A stretch of 44,173 bases of DNA from Planctomycetota bacterium. GTDB taxonomy: Bacteria; Planctomycetota; PUPC01; JACPCR01. Each line of letters starts with the position of its first letter. The first letter of the stretch is position 1. The position numbers and the translations under genes are program-made. Shown piece after piece: positions 25,136-33,102 of the stretch. The notes under the pieces were generated by a model. It ran no database searches. It was not told the origin of the DNA and saw nothing but the letters and a program-made list of their open reading frames with translations. The DNA lies in contig JACPCR010000099.1 in assembly GCA_016179685.1 (NCBI GenBank), positions 1 to 44,173 of the forward strand. Direction: 5' to 3'.

Positions 25136-25453
25136 TTAGGGACGCCCGTCGCCGGGAGACACCTCCAGCGGCATCTCGCGTGGCCGCGTCTTGCCGGTCT
25201 CCTCGCGCAGGCGCTGCTCGATCAGAAAAGGGTCGTTTTGGAGGGCATACAGCTCGTGGAGCTTGCGCTGATTCTGCTCCTTCAGGTCCTGAATTTCGCG
25301 TTCTGCGACCTGCCGCGCGGCACGAAGTTCACGAATTTGAAGCTGGGTGATGAGGGCCTGAAGCGCGAACCAGGTGAGAAGGAGGAATCCGGCGGAGACC
25401 CAGAGAAAGTGAGGCTGCCGCCAAATCTGGGACCGATTCAGGTTTTTGTCCAT
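25136..25453 (-). CDS. ftsB: FtsB/DivIC-type cell-division protein
   Basis: 105 aa. A short cytoplasmic N-terminus, one membrane helix (about 17-33; FLWVSAGFLLLTWFALQAL), a coiled coil (about 35-72; RELRAARQVAEREIQDLKEQ) and the conserved NDPFLIEQRLREETG segment. FtsB acts with FtsL and FtsQ in the divisome. Position straight after eno is the common arrangement for this family and supports the call. GGAGG lies 6 nt before the ATG, and the start overlaps the eno end by 16 bp. Confidence 0.9.
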   Translation of the reverse strand: MDKNLNRSQIWRQPHFLWVSAGFLLLTWFALQALITQLQIRELRAARQVAEREIQDLKEQNQRKLHELYALQNDPFLIEQRLREETGKTRPREMPLEVSPGDGRP

Positions 25454-26718
25454 AGAGAACCTCCGAAAACGGCGCTGTCGCCAAGCTCTTCTTCGATGCG
25501 CAGGAGTTGATTATACTTGCAGACGCGATCCGTGCGACACAGCGAGCCGGTCTTGATCTGTCCGGCATTGGTTGCGACGGCCAAGTCGGCGATGGTCGTA
25601 TCCTCGGTCTCGCCGGACCGGTGGGAGATGATGGTGGCATATTGGCGGGTCTTGGCCATGTCGATGGCCTCAAAGGTTTCGGTGAGGGTGCCGATCTGAT
25701 TGACCTTAATCAGGATGGCGTTGGCTGCCCCGTCCTGGATGCCGCGGGCCAGCCGCCGGGTATTCGTGACGAAAAGATCGTCGCCCACGAGCTGGCATCG
25801 TTTCCCGAGCTTTTGAGTCAGGGCTTTCCAACCTTCCCAGTCTTCCTCGCTCATGCCGTCCTCAATCGACCGGATAGGGAAATCCGCAACGAGCCGGTCC
25901 CAGTACTCGACCATCTGTGCCGCGTTCTTCCGCGGCCTGGGGTCGGCCTTGAGGGTATAGTGGCCGCGGTGAAAAAACTCGGTAGCCGCCGGATCGAGCG
26001 CGAAAAAGATATCACGGCCAAGCCGGTAGCCGGCGAGATCGATGGCCCGGGCGATCAGTTCGAGCGCTTCGCGGTTGGATTCGAGGTCCGGGGCGAACCC
26101 GCCCTCATCGCCGACACCGGTGCGGAGTCCCTGGTCGCGAAGGACCTTTTTTAGGGAGTGGAACACCTCGGCGCCCATTTGGAGGGCGTGGGAGAAGCTG
26201 GTGGCGCCCCAGGGCTGGATCATGAACTCCTGGATATCCAGGTTGTTGTCAGCGTGGGCGCCGCCATTGAGGATATTCATCATGGGCACGGGGAGGACGC
26301 GTGCATTGGGGCCTCCCAGGTAACGGTAAAGGGGCAATCGTGCCGACTGGGCGGCGGCCTTGGCCACGGCGAGAGAGACGCCCAGGATGGCGTTGGCGCC
26401 GAGGCGACTCTTGTTGGCCGTCCGGTCAAGCCCGATCATCCGATGATCGATCTCCGCCTGGTCGCGGGCATCGAGGCCACGGAGAGCCGGAGCGATCACC
26501 TGGTTCACGTGGCGAACGGCCTTCAGGACGCTCCGGCCCTGGAAACGCGAACGGTCGCCGTCTCGCAGCTCGACCGCTTCGAACTGGCCCGTAGATGCGC
26601 CCGAGGGGACCGATGCGCGACCTAGGCTGCCGTCGCCAAGTTGAACATCGACCTCGACGGTCGGATTTCCCCGGGAGTCCAAGATTTGGCGGGCCCTGAT
26701 GGACTGAATGGCAGGCAT
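25438..26718 (-). CDS. eno: Enolase
   Basis: 426 aa, the usual enolase length; converts 2-phosphoglycerate to phosphoenolpyruvate. Motifs in order: ARQILDSRGNPTVEVDV, GASTGQFEAVELRDGD, GGAHADNNLDIQEFMI, VGDEGGFAPDL, SIEDGMSEEDWEGW, LVGDDLFVTN, ILIKVNQIGTLTET and ISHRSGETEDTTIADLAV, including the metal ligands and the catalytic lysine. Start ATG 26718 has GAGG 8 nt upstream; a GTG at 26727 overlaps that site and is unlikely. First gene of eno-ftsB-proA. Confidence 0.98.
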   Translation of the reverse strand: MPAIQSIRARQILDSRGNPTVEVDVQLGDGSLGRASVPSGASTGQFEAVELRDGDRSRFQGRSVLKAVRHVNQVIAPALRGLDARDQAEIDHRMIGLDRTANKSRLGANAILGVSLAVAKAAAQSARLPLYRYLGGPNARVLPVPMMNILNGGAHADNNLDIQEFMIQPWGATSFSHALQMGAEVFHSLKKVLRDQGLRTGVGDEGGFAPDLESNREALELIARAIDLAGYRLGRDIFFALDPAATEFFHRGHYTLKADPRPRKNAAQMVEYWDRLVADFPIRSIEDGMSEEDWEGWKALTQKLGKRCQLVGDDLFVTNTRRLARGIQDGAANAILIKVNQIGTLTETFEAIDMAKTRQYATIISHRSGETEDTTIADLAVATNAGQIKTGSLCRTDRVCKYNQLLRIEEELGDSAVFGGSLWTKT

Positions 26719-26824
26719 GAGTTGCACCTCAAAGGTAAGGCCGAACGCGCCGCCCTTCCATGGGCGTCACTTCCCCCAACCTTGTCCCTGTGGGAGGGAT
26801 CCTGCAGAGGGGGTTTCAAAGTAA

Positions 26825-26860
26825 ACGAGTTCGGAAGTGCGGATGCACCTACGAACTCGT
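26825..26860. repeat. AAGTGC/GCACTT hairpin element upstream of eno
   Basis: Left arm ACGAGTTCGGAAGTGC (26825-26840), right arm TGCACCTACGAACTCGT (26844-26860). The outer ACGAGTTCG pairs perfectly and the core has two mismatches. It lies about 245 bp beyond the rpoD stop and 107 bp before the eno start. Confidence 0.75.
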
Positions 26861-27036
26861 CTCTTGAGACGTGCTCTCGTGTCAGGAAGTGCGCCAACAA
26901 ATCCTCGCACGAAACCCCAAGGGTTCAGGAGTTTGAATCGCCCGGACGGGCTCGTATCAGTGGGCATCACGGCCCGGGGGACCGCGCTGCATGGTGACAC
27001 CGCGCGGCGTAAGCCATGCCTGTGCCAAAACTTAGG

Positions 27037-27060
27037 CGCTTGGGGCGTCAAACCTGAAAA
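27037..27060. repeat. 24-nt CGCTTGGGGCG motif, copy 2
   Basis: CGCTTGGGGCGTCAAACCTG plus AAAA, 22 of 24 bases as at 20827. On the minus strand GACGC-CCCAA-GCGCC forms a 5-bp stem followed by TAAGTTTT, so it may help end the rpoD transcript 42 bp past its stop. Confidence 0.55.
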
Positions 27061-27102
27061 AGGTGCTTAAGTTTGAGTTGCCCTTTAATGGATAGGAATC
27101 CT

Positions 27103-28761
27103 TTAGAATTCTTCTGTGCCTTCCAGGAATCCTTCGAGTTGGCGGCTACGGCAAGGATGCTGCAGCTTGCGAACCGCCTTGGCCTCGATCTGGCGGACGC
27201 GCTCACGGGAAAGCCGGAAGCGTTTGCCGACCTCCTCGAGGGTGTAGGTCTGTCCATCGCCGATTCCGAAGCGAAGCTTGAGAATCTCTTTTTCAGGGTC
27301 GCTCAAAGTGTCCAGCACCTGTTCGATGCGCTCCTTGAGCATTTCCTGCGATGCGGAAGCAACGGGCGAAATGGCCGTCGTATCTTCCGTAAGGTCGCCG
27401 AAACAGCGATCCTGCCCCTCGCCGATGGGGCGGTGCAGGGAAATCAGCGGCTTGGAAGAGTGAAGAATCTTGCGAACCTCGTCGGGGGAGATGGTCGCCG
27501 CCTTGGCGAGCTCTTCAGCCGTCGGTTCCCTCCCCATCTTCTGAACGAGGCCCTTGGCCACGTTTCTGAGCTTACGCATGGTCTCGATCATGTGCACGGG
27601 TATCCGGATCGTCCTGGCCTGGTCGGCGATGGAACGAGTGATGGCCTGCCGAATCCACCACGTCGCATACGTGCTGAATCGGTATCCCTGTTTGTACTCA
27701 TATTTCTCGACCGCCTTCATGAGGCCCGCATTGCCCTCTTGAATCAGGTCGAGGAAGGTGAGACCCCGGTGACGGTACTTCTTGGCAATGCTGACCACCA
27801 GGCGCAGGTTACCCTCGGACAGGCGTTCCTTGGCGATCTTGTATTCCCTAAAACGGCGCTTGATCACGACAACGTCGCGACGAAGTTCGGCGGGTTCAGC
27901 CCTTGCGCAGAGGCAAAGCTTGCGCAAGTCCGACTGAAGTTCCTGCAAGGCGCTCTGGGGACCGCTCGCCTTGACCAATCTCTGGATCTCATCTTCATAA
28001 TACTGCATCTGGTAGTCGATGGCCTTCAACTCCTCCATCATGGGCTGGAAATGTTCCGTCTGGAGATTCAGCTCTTCCAGAAGATTGACGGCGCGACGGC
28101 GGCGGAAGGCGATTCGCCTCATGATCGTGCGACGTTCGGTGGGGGAACTGTCCGGCCGGATCGCGCTGAGGTAATCCTGAAAGTTACGGTCCAGAATCGC
28201 GTGAATCGTCTTGGCGTTCTGGGGAAGGCGCAACGTCAGCTCGTTTCGGTTCAAAGGCGTGGTGTCGCTCACTCGGAAGGTGCGCGCCAGCGGCAGATCG
28301 CCGGTGTCCACTTCTCCAAGAATCTTCAGTGCGGCCTCCAAGCAGATGTCCGAACTGAGGACCTTTCGGCGGAAACGCTTGCGGGTCTGCTCGATCTTGC
28401 GAGCCAGGATCATCTCCTCTGTTCGGGAGAGAAGAGGGATCTCGCCGACCTGGCTGAGGTACATCCGCAAGGGATCGTCGATAGTCTCAGCGGGAAAATC
28501 CTCATCCGAAATCTCAGCGCTTTCGCTGCCCTCGGCGGTCTCCTGCCCGGCCGTCTCCTCGTCGCCATCCTCGACGTCCTCGACGTTTTCATCCATGACA
28601 TCGATGCCCAGCTCCTCGAGAGTGCTGAGGACTTCTTCCAACTTATCCGGGGTAGAAAGTTCGTCAGGCAACAGGTCATTGATTTCGTCGTAAGTGAGGA
28701 AACCTTTGGTTTTCCCCAAATCGATCAAGGTCCGCATCCCAACTTCAAGTTGTTCTAACAT
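27103..28761 (-). CDS. rpoD: RNA polymerase primary sigma factor (sigma-70/RpoD family)
   Basis: About 552 aa. Acidic region 1.1, then region 1.2 DDPLRMYLSQVGEIPLLSR, a long non-conserved insert, region 2 GNLRLVVSIAKKY, FLDLIQEGNAGLMKAVEKYE and the -10-binding helix FSTYATWWIRQAITR, region 3 GREPTAEELA, and region 4 with TLEEVGKRFRLSRERVRQIE for -35 recognition. It directs housekeeping transcription, consistent with the TTGACA/TAAAAT boxes seen here. ATG 28761 (MLEQLEVG) is preferred over an upstream GTG at 28779. A large repeat-bearing gap separates it from divergent pssA. Confidence 0.97.
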   Translation of the reverse strand: MLEQLEVGMRTLIDLGKTKGFLTYDEINDLLPDELSTPDKLEEVLSTLEELGIDVMDENVEDVEDGDEETAGQETAEGSESAEISDEDFPAETIDDPLRMYLSQVGEIPLLSRTEEMILARKIEQTRKRFRRKVLSSDICLEAALKILGEVDTGDLPLARTFRVSDTTPLNRNELTLRLPQNAKTIHAILDRNFQDYLSAIRPDSSPTERRTIMRRIAFRRRRAVNLLEELNLQTEHFQPMMEELKAIDYQMQYYEDEIQRLVKASGPQSALQELQSDLRKLCLCARAEPAELRRDVVVIKRRFREYKIAKERLSEGNLRLVVSIAKKYRHRGLTFLDLIQEGNAGLMKAVEKYEYKQGYRFSTYATWWIRQAITRSIADQARTIRIPVHMIETMRKLRNVAKGLVQKMGREPTAEELAKAATISPDEVRKILHSSKPLISLHRPIGEGQDRCFGDLTEDTTAISPVASASQEMLKERIEQVLDTLSDPEKEILKLRFGIGDGQTYTLEEVGKRFRLSRERVRQIEAKAVRKLQHPCRSRQLEGFLEGTEEF

Positions 28762-29129
28762 TCTCTTGTGCCTCGTCACACTCGATCTGCCGGAAGCCGT
28801 TCAAGCCATCCGGCCACTTGAAGAGAACAGGCAATGAGCAGGATCGGGCTTGGTCAACATGGCCTGGCGAACTCCGCAGCGGCCCATCATGGCGGGAGGG
28901 GATTGTAACCCGACCCCTGTCAACGTCAATCCCTGCCGAAGCGCCCGAGTGGGCGAATGCCGCACGGCGTAGAAAACCTGATTGGGCCGCCCCGGAAGCT
29001 CAGGGCATCCCAGGGCGGGGATGGAAGACGACGGGTACCGACACCCGACGGAGGCCTTTCAAGAACGAATCTTTCCTGTCTTGTTACGCTGCTCCGGGCG
29101 GCGGAAAAATGGAAGGGACGGGGCTAAAG

Positions 29130-29154
29130 CCACGGGTGCTCGCCCCGCGGGCGC
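29130..29154. repeat. 25-nt CCACGGGT..CGCGGGCGC repeat, copy 1
   Basis: Matches 38645-38669 at 22 of 25 positions. The inner part can pair as GTGCTCGC with GCGGGCGC (imperfect hairpin). Confidence 0.55.
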
Positions 29155-29164
29155 GTCATTTGCT

Positions 29165-29239
29165 CCGCACTTGTCCCCATAGGGGCACCTTCCAGCGGGG
29201 ACAGGTCCCGCGAGGACGGATCCCCTGGCGACATGTCCC
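29165..29239. repeat. Imperfect tandem array of 14-16-bp GGGAC/GTCCC units
   Basis: Five consecutive units, most ending in TCCC or CCCC: CCGCACTTGTCCCC, ATAGGGGCACCTTCC, AGCGGGGACAGGTCCC, GCGAGGACGGATCCCC, TGGCGACATGTCCC. Several contain a partial dyad (GGGACAGGTCCC). Placed between two divergent core genes, it could be an operator array or relic repeat. Confidence 0.5.
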
Positions 29240-29392
29240 ACCGGGATAGGGCCGGGAGAAACGCCGACCATGGGCGGACGGCGGGTTAGGATAGGGTACC
29301 ACCTGAAGTTTAGAATATCCTGCAATAGGTTCCCTGTCGAGATCATTTTTGAAAAAATCTCAACCTCATCCCGCTGCGGCAGGTCAAATGAC

Positions 29393-29420
29393 TTGAAGGT
29401 TAGTCTTTGGTCGCTACAAT
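29393..29420 (+). promoter_or_regulatory. Probable pssA promoter
   Basis: TTGAAG (29393-29398), 16-bp spacer, TACAAT (29415-29420), four of six and five of six consensus bases. It would give a leader of about 155 nt before pssA. Confidence 0.5.
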
Positions 29421-29583
29421 AGTCATGATTGAATCTTGGGTTTGAACGGCGAGGTTCAGTCGTTCTCATTTTCATCGTCAACATCTACCCGGATGTCCGG
29501 CGGACGAGGATGCGGCAACTCGTCGGTTTACGGGTGGATGCCTATTGCGGCCTGAGAGCCGGGGCCTGGGGCGGGCGCATTCC

Positions 29584-30423
29584 ATGAGAAAAATCAATCT
29601 GGCACCTTCTCTGTTTACCTTAGGTAACCTGTGGTGTGGATTTGGGGCCCTGGCGGTGATCGCTCATGCGCCGGGTGACAACTGGGACCGGGAACTGGTG
29701 GTGGCCTCATTCTTCATACTCGGGGCGATGCTTTTTGATATGCTGGATGGCAAGGTAGCCAGGCTAACGGGGCAAATGAGCGACTTTGGGGGCCAGTTAG
29801 ACTCTCTGGGCGACATGGTGGCCTTCGGGGCGGCTCCGGGCCTCATCGTTTACATCGTGGTTTACCGCGTTTTCCATCTGCCGGCGACCTATGCGATGCT
29901 GCTGGGCGGAGCCTATGTGGCGGCTACCGCGTTGCGGCTGGCGCGTTTCAACGTTGCCAACGCCCATGACGAAGGCTCACACCATTTCTTCCTGGGGTTG
30001 CCTTCGCCGGCTGCCGCAGGGGTGGTGTCCACACTGGTGATCGTGGATCACCACTTGGTGGAAGTGCATCGATTCATGGGTCTGGCCAGGAATCCTTCGA
30101 GCTTGGCTTTGGAAGTGCTCCCTTATGCGGCCTTGCTGGCCGCCATGTTGATGGTGAGCAGCATACCTTACGTGCACGTCACCAATCTCCTCCTGAAACG
30201 CCGGCGACCTCCGGAGTTGATCGTCATCGCTCTCGTCTTCCTCGTCTTCTTGATATTGAAGCCAGAGACCACATTGTTCTGCGTCTTTGGAGGTTATCTT
30301 CTCTCGGGCCCCATGGCCTCCGCTCGGAGGATATTAACCCGGAGTGCTGAGGATGACTTGGCCTTGGGACCTGCACCGGAAGACGGCGAAGAGGACGAGG
30401 ACGACAAAGAGGCTCTGATCTAG
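29584..30423 (+). CDS. pssA: CDP-diacylglycerol--serine O-phosphatidyltransferase
   Basis: About 279 aa. The CDP-alcohol phosphatidyltransferase signature DG-x2-AR-x8-G-x3-D-x3-D is complete: Asp55-Gly56, Ala59-Arg60, Gly69, Asp73, Asp77. INLAPSLFTLGNLWCGF at the start and about eight membrane helices fit the membrane-bound PssA type, which makes phosphatidylserine, the precursor of phosphatidylethanolamine. The C-terminal tail is very acidic (EDGEEDEDDKE). ATG 29584 is chosen because the family begins here; the open frame starts at 29545. The stop codon lies within a palindromic element. Confidence 0.93.
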   Translation: MRKINLAPSLFTLGNLWCGFGALAVIAHAPGDNWDRELVVASFFILGAMLFDMLDGKVARLTGQMSDFGGQLDSLGDMVAFGAAPGLIVYIVVYRVFHLPATYAMLLGGAYVAATALRLARFNVANAHDEGSHHFFLGLPSPAAAGVVSTLVIVDHHLVEVHRFMGLARNPSSLALEVLPYAALLAAMLMVSSIPYVHVTNLLLKRRRPPELIVIALVFLVFLILKPETTLFCVFGGYLLSGPMASARRILTRSAEDDLALGPAPEDGEEDEDDKEALI

Positions 30424-30469
30424 TAGACGAGTACGAAAGTGCACCCGCACTTCCTTACACGTGTACGAG
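30420..30469. repeat. AAGTGC/GCACTT hairpin element at the pssA stop
   Basis: Arms of 23 nt, 30420-30442 and 30447-30469, pair at 18 of 23 positions around loop ACCC. The core is GAAAGTGC/GCACTTCC; outer arms are CTAGTAGACGAGTAC-like. The left arm includes the pssA stop codon. Confidence 0.75.
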
Positions 30470-30522
30470 CACTGAAGAAAGGCGGCGGGCATCCAGTTCC
30501 GTTCCTCGATGTTGACAAATTC

Positions 30523-31005
30523 ATGGCGGCTCTGAAAAAGTTGACGGTGATTTTGAAAGATTCGAAGGGCGGCGAGTCGGACTCCCCGGCGAGAAATGCC
30601 GTCTGGTATTCCCGTGGGTTGAGATTCCGCTGCACAAGGTGCGGCAACTGCTGCACAGGTTTCCCTGGCTTCGTCTGGGTCGATGCCGAAAGTATTGGCG
30701 TCATCGCCGCCTATCTGAAACTTTCGGTAGAAGGATTCTCGCGGCGTTTCGTCCGCCGGGCAGGCGACCGCCTCAGCCTGGTCGAGAGAGATAACTACGA
30801 TTGCGTTTTCTGGGATAAGGACCGGGGCTGTACCATCTACCCGGTTCGTCCGGCCCAATGCCGGACCTTCCCGTTCTGGCCGGAGCATCTCGCGGCGGAG
30901 GCGAATTGGGAATCGGTCCGAGACCGCTGCCCGGGCGCAGGCCAAGGGAAACGGTACTCAGCGGAGGAAATTCAGAGGATGCTGAGGCAAGAGGCGGGAA
31001 CTTAG
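30523..31005 (+). CDS. YkgJ family cysteine-cluster protein
   Basis: About 160 aa. Cysteines follow the CxxCGNCC pattern near residue 38 (CTRCGNCCTGFPG), then CVFWDKDRGCTIYPVRPAQCRTFPFWP and a final DRCPG. This is the YkgJ/Fli B-like zinc or iron-sulphur cysteine cluster family; the biochemical role is not established. ATG 30523 is used because frames further upstream run through the palindrome at 30420-30469; no ribosome-binding site is obvious. It follows pssA by about 100 bp on the same strand. Confidence 0.82.
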   Translation: MAALKKLTVILKDSKGGESDSPARNAVWYSRGLRFRCTRCGNCCTGFPGFVWVDAESIGVIAAYLKLSVEGFSRRFVRRAGDRLSLVERDNYDCVFWDKDRGCTIYPVRPAQCRTFPFWPEHLAAEANWESVRDRCPGAGQGKRYSAEEIQRMLRQEAGT

Positions 31006-31024
31006 AGCAACCCGGTTTCTGGCT

Positions 31025-31070
31025 CGTACTCGAGCACGGAAGCACGGGTGCACTTCGGTGCTCGAGTACG
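31025..31070. repeat. AAGTGC/GCACTT hairpin element between convergent genes
   Basis: Arms 31025-31045 and 31049-31070. The outer CGTACTCGAGCAC/GTGCTCGAGTACG pair is perfect (13 bp); the core is CGGAAGCAC/TGCACTTCGG with two mismatches. On the minus strand the loop reads ACCC as in other copies. It fills the 70-bp gap between two stop codons. Confidence 0.82.
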
Positions 31071-31075
31071 AAGTT

Positions 31076-31519
31076 TTACTGCGGTGCGGCGGGTCCGGAA
31101 TCGCCGGGCGAGCCGCCAGGGGACGTCGCATTCGAATCAGGCGATGGAATCCCGAGCTTGTTCTTGGCCATGGCCTCCTTCTCGGCGTGGCCGGCGCGGG
31201 AGAAAGCTTCGAGGGCGTCACGAAATTTTCCCAGTTTCCATGCCTGATCACCGAGGTCTTCCCAGTCCTTGGCCTGGATGCATCCCGGCTGTATTTTTTC
31301 GAGTCGGCGCAAGATGAAAGAATCGCCCCGCTCAATCCCGGCGGCTTTCACCTGCTCGATGCCGCGGGGCTCCCTGGCGGCGCTGAAAAAATCGAGGGCA
31401 TCCGAAAGACGGCCCTGATCCAGATAGAGGCGTCCGTAGGCGGCGAGATCCTCGGGGCGGGACCGTTCGGAATGGAGAAGATCGCGTTTTTCGATGGGAC
31501 CCAGAATGCGGCGCTTCAC
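31076..31519 (-). CDS. Small TPR-like protein downstream of rsmD
   Basis: 147 aa. Two helix-turn-helix units are visible: LAAYGRLYLDQGRLSDALDF (about 25-44) and WEDLGDQAWKLGKFRDALEA (about 85-104), both with the TPR spacing of small and large residues. The C-terminal 25 residues are Pro/Ser/Gly-rich and probably disordered. The GTG start overlaps the rsmD stop (GTGA), so it is co-translated with rsmD. No signal peptide. Function unknown. Confidence 0.65.
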   Translation of the reverse strand: MKRRILGPIEKRDLLHSERSRPEDLAAYGRLYLDQGRLSDALDFFSAAREPRGIEQVKAAGIERGDSFILRRLEKIQPGCIQAKDWEDLGDQAWKLGKFRDALEAFSRAGHAEKEAMAKNKLGIPSPDSNATSPGGSPGDSGPAAPQ

Positions 31520-32154
31520 AAGCGGGAGACCTGCAGGGGCGCATGGAGATTCGTTGCCGGATCACTGCGCTGAGCGCTGAAAGCGGCCGAGCGCTCAAAT
31601 CGGGAAAGCTCCGCGTACCCATAGCATCGGTGGTCGATACGGCGAAAGTCGCCGGCACGGTCGGGCACATGGGATTGCGGGGAATGTTGAAGGTTGAGGC
31701 TGACTCGGTCTCGGCCGAAGGGGCCGGCCAGTTCTCCCAACAGGTGAAAGAGACGTTCAGCGCTGGTCCGGTGCTCGAGGAGGGCGTAAGGCGGGGCGAC
31801 GAACATCACGTCATAGGAACGCTGAATCTTGGCGAGGTGGGGAGCGACACGGAAGACGTCTCGGGCCAGCACCGTAGTCTGCCCGGTGAAACCGAGGGCC
31901 TGGATATTATGACGGAGTGCCCCCAGAGCATCGGTGCTCATCTCGACAAAAACGGCGTGGGCGGCGCCTCGACTCAAGGCCTCGAGGCCGAGACTGCCGG
32001 TGCCGGCAAAGAGGTCCAGAATATGGGCGTCCGTCAACTGATCGCCCAGGATATTGAATAAGGCGAGCCGCATCCGTTCCGGGGTCGGCCGGACGCTTTG
32101 ACCGGCGACACAAGTGAGGGGGCGGCCCTTGGCCCTGCCGGCAATGATGCGCAT
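31516..32154 (-). CDS. rsmD: RsmD-like 16S rRNA guanine-N2 methyltransferase with altered motif IV
   Basis: About 212 aa. MRIIAGRAKGRPL, RPTPERMRLALFNIL, the SAM-binding ILDLFAGTGSLGLEALSRGA (about 45-64) and FVEMSTDALGALRHNI match RsmD, which methylates G966 of 16S rRNA. The catalytic motif IV, normally (D/N)PPY or (D/N)PPF, reads APPY at 120-123, so the acidic or amide residue that positions the guanine amino group is replaced by alanine. The enzyme may be inactive or use another residue. ATG 32154 matches the family start; ATG 32172 is possible. Downstream gene overlaps by 4 bp. Confidence 0.85.
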   Translation of the reverse strand: MRIIAGRAKGRPLTCVAGQSVRPTPERMRLALFNILGDQLTDAHILDLFAGTGSLGLEALSRGAAHAVFVEMSTDALGALRHNIQALGFTGQTTVLARDVFRVAPHLAKIQRSYDVMFVAPPYALLEHRTSAERLFHLLGELAGPFGRDRVSLNLQHSPQSHVPDRAGDFRRIDHRCYGYAELSRFERSAAFSAQRSDPATNLHAPLQVSRL

Positions 32155-32324
32155 CCTCGTATGCAATCGCATAGAAAAAAGATTCTAGTCAGGATAGGGA
32201 GCTGCCGCAACGAACGGCATTCCCGAAGACGAATGAAGATGGACAGGAACGCCTCGATCGGAAGTGCGACAGAATCTCCCCTATGGCAGAATATGTGCTC
32301 ACCGTAACCAGCGGGGGCTTGGTC

Positions 32325-33056
32325 ATGAGAAGAGGGTTGGATCTGGTGTTCCTCTGCCTGTTCACGGCATCCTTTCTGAATGCCGGCGATGGGCGTAAGG
32401 AAAGCCGCGGCATGTTCACCGTAGCGGGTGATGCCATCCGTCTAGAATATGCCTGGTCCGAGGTGGAAGGCCCCGGTCAACACCCGGCCGTGGTCCTTTG
32501 TCATCCGGACCCCCGGATGGGCGGGACGATGGATGATCGGGTGGTGTGCGCCCTGGCGGCCCGATTGAACGCGGCGGGCCATTCCGTGCTGAGGTTCAAT
32601 TTCCGCGGGGTTGGAGGCTCCGAGGGACGGTTCGGGGACGGGGACGGAGAGAAGAGGGACTGCCAGGCGGCCATGGCGTTTCTCTCCTCGCGGCCCGCCG
32701 TAGACGCCAGTCGCCTTTTTCTCGTCGGATACTCCTTCGGATCGGTCGTCGGCCTGGAGGCAGCCCTGGATGAACGAGGATGCCGCGGCTATGCGGGTGT
32801 GGGGTATCCCACGGATTGTTTCAAGGGCGAAGGCGCAGCAGAGCGACCCAATGGGGGATTACCGCTCCTCTTCATCGGGGGCGATCAGGACCCCTGGTGT
32901 CGAGTCGCGGAGCTGGAGAAGGCGGTGTCGGGGGCGCGGCTTCAGGCCGAGTTTCACGTCATTCCGAAGGCTAACCACTTTTTCCGCCGCGAGGACGAGC
33001 TCGAGCAAGTAGCCGAGGCCGTCTTGAAATTCCTGGAAAGTGCGGGCCGCAAGTAA
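32325..33056 (+). CDS. Alpha/beta hydrolase (COG2945 type) with signal peptide
   Basis: 243 aa. Core motifs are VVLCHPDPRMGGTMDDRVV (about 56-74), LRFNFRGVGGSEG (oxyanion and following loop), nucleophile Ser138 in GYSFGS, acid in GDQDPWC and histidine in KANHFF. They match the small predicted hydrolases of COG2945, which are usually cytoplasmic and about 210 aa. Here MRRGLDLVFLCLFTASFLNAG forms a likely signal peptide, suggesting export. A GGGGG stretch lies just upstream of ATG 32325; an internal ATG at 32412 would give a cytoplasmic form. Substrate unknown. Confidence 0.82.
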   Translation: MRRGLDLVFLCLFTASFLNAGDGRKESRGMFTVAGDAIRLEYAWSEVEGPGQHPAVVLCHPDPRMGGTMDDRVVCALAARLNAAGHSVLRFNFRGVGGSEGRFGDGDGEKRDCQAAMAFLSSRPAVDASRLFLVGYSFGSVVGLEAALDERGCRGYAGVGYPTDCFKGEGAAERPNGGLPLLFIGGDQDPWCRVAELEKAVSGARLQAEFHVIPKANHFFRREDELEQVAEAVLKFLESAGRK

Positions 33057-33102
33057 TGGGACAGAAGCGTTAGAGCACCGGCCCACCTTGCGTTTTTCCA
33101 TG

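Larger units (their letters stand above)
28762..29583. other. Divergent rpoD-pssA intergenic region, about 820 bp
   Basis: No convincing gene; open frames are Arg/Pro/Ala-rich and change character halfway. It holds a 25-nt repeat (29130-29154), a tandem GGGAC/GTCCC array (29165-29239) and a pssA promoter (29393-29420). No clear rpoD promoter was found; a TTGACC at about 28858-28853 on the minus strand lacks a good -10 box. Confidence 0.6.

Noticed and set aside
27073..28758. 561-codon plus-strand open frame opposite rpoD
   Set aside because: Antisense to a clear sigma-70 gene; length is a by-product of GC-rich third codon positions. No family motifs or ribosome-binding site.
28835..28858. 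rpoD promoter from TTGACC on the minus strand
   Set aside because: At 16-18 bp spacing no hexamer resembles TATAAT (best TTGCCT).
29059..29484. 141-codon minus-strand frame with a repetitive VGHVARG/VPAGRCP section
   Set aside because: The apparent peptide repeat is explained by the GGGAC/GTCCC DNA array; the rest has no coding character.
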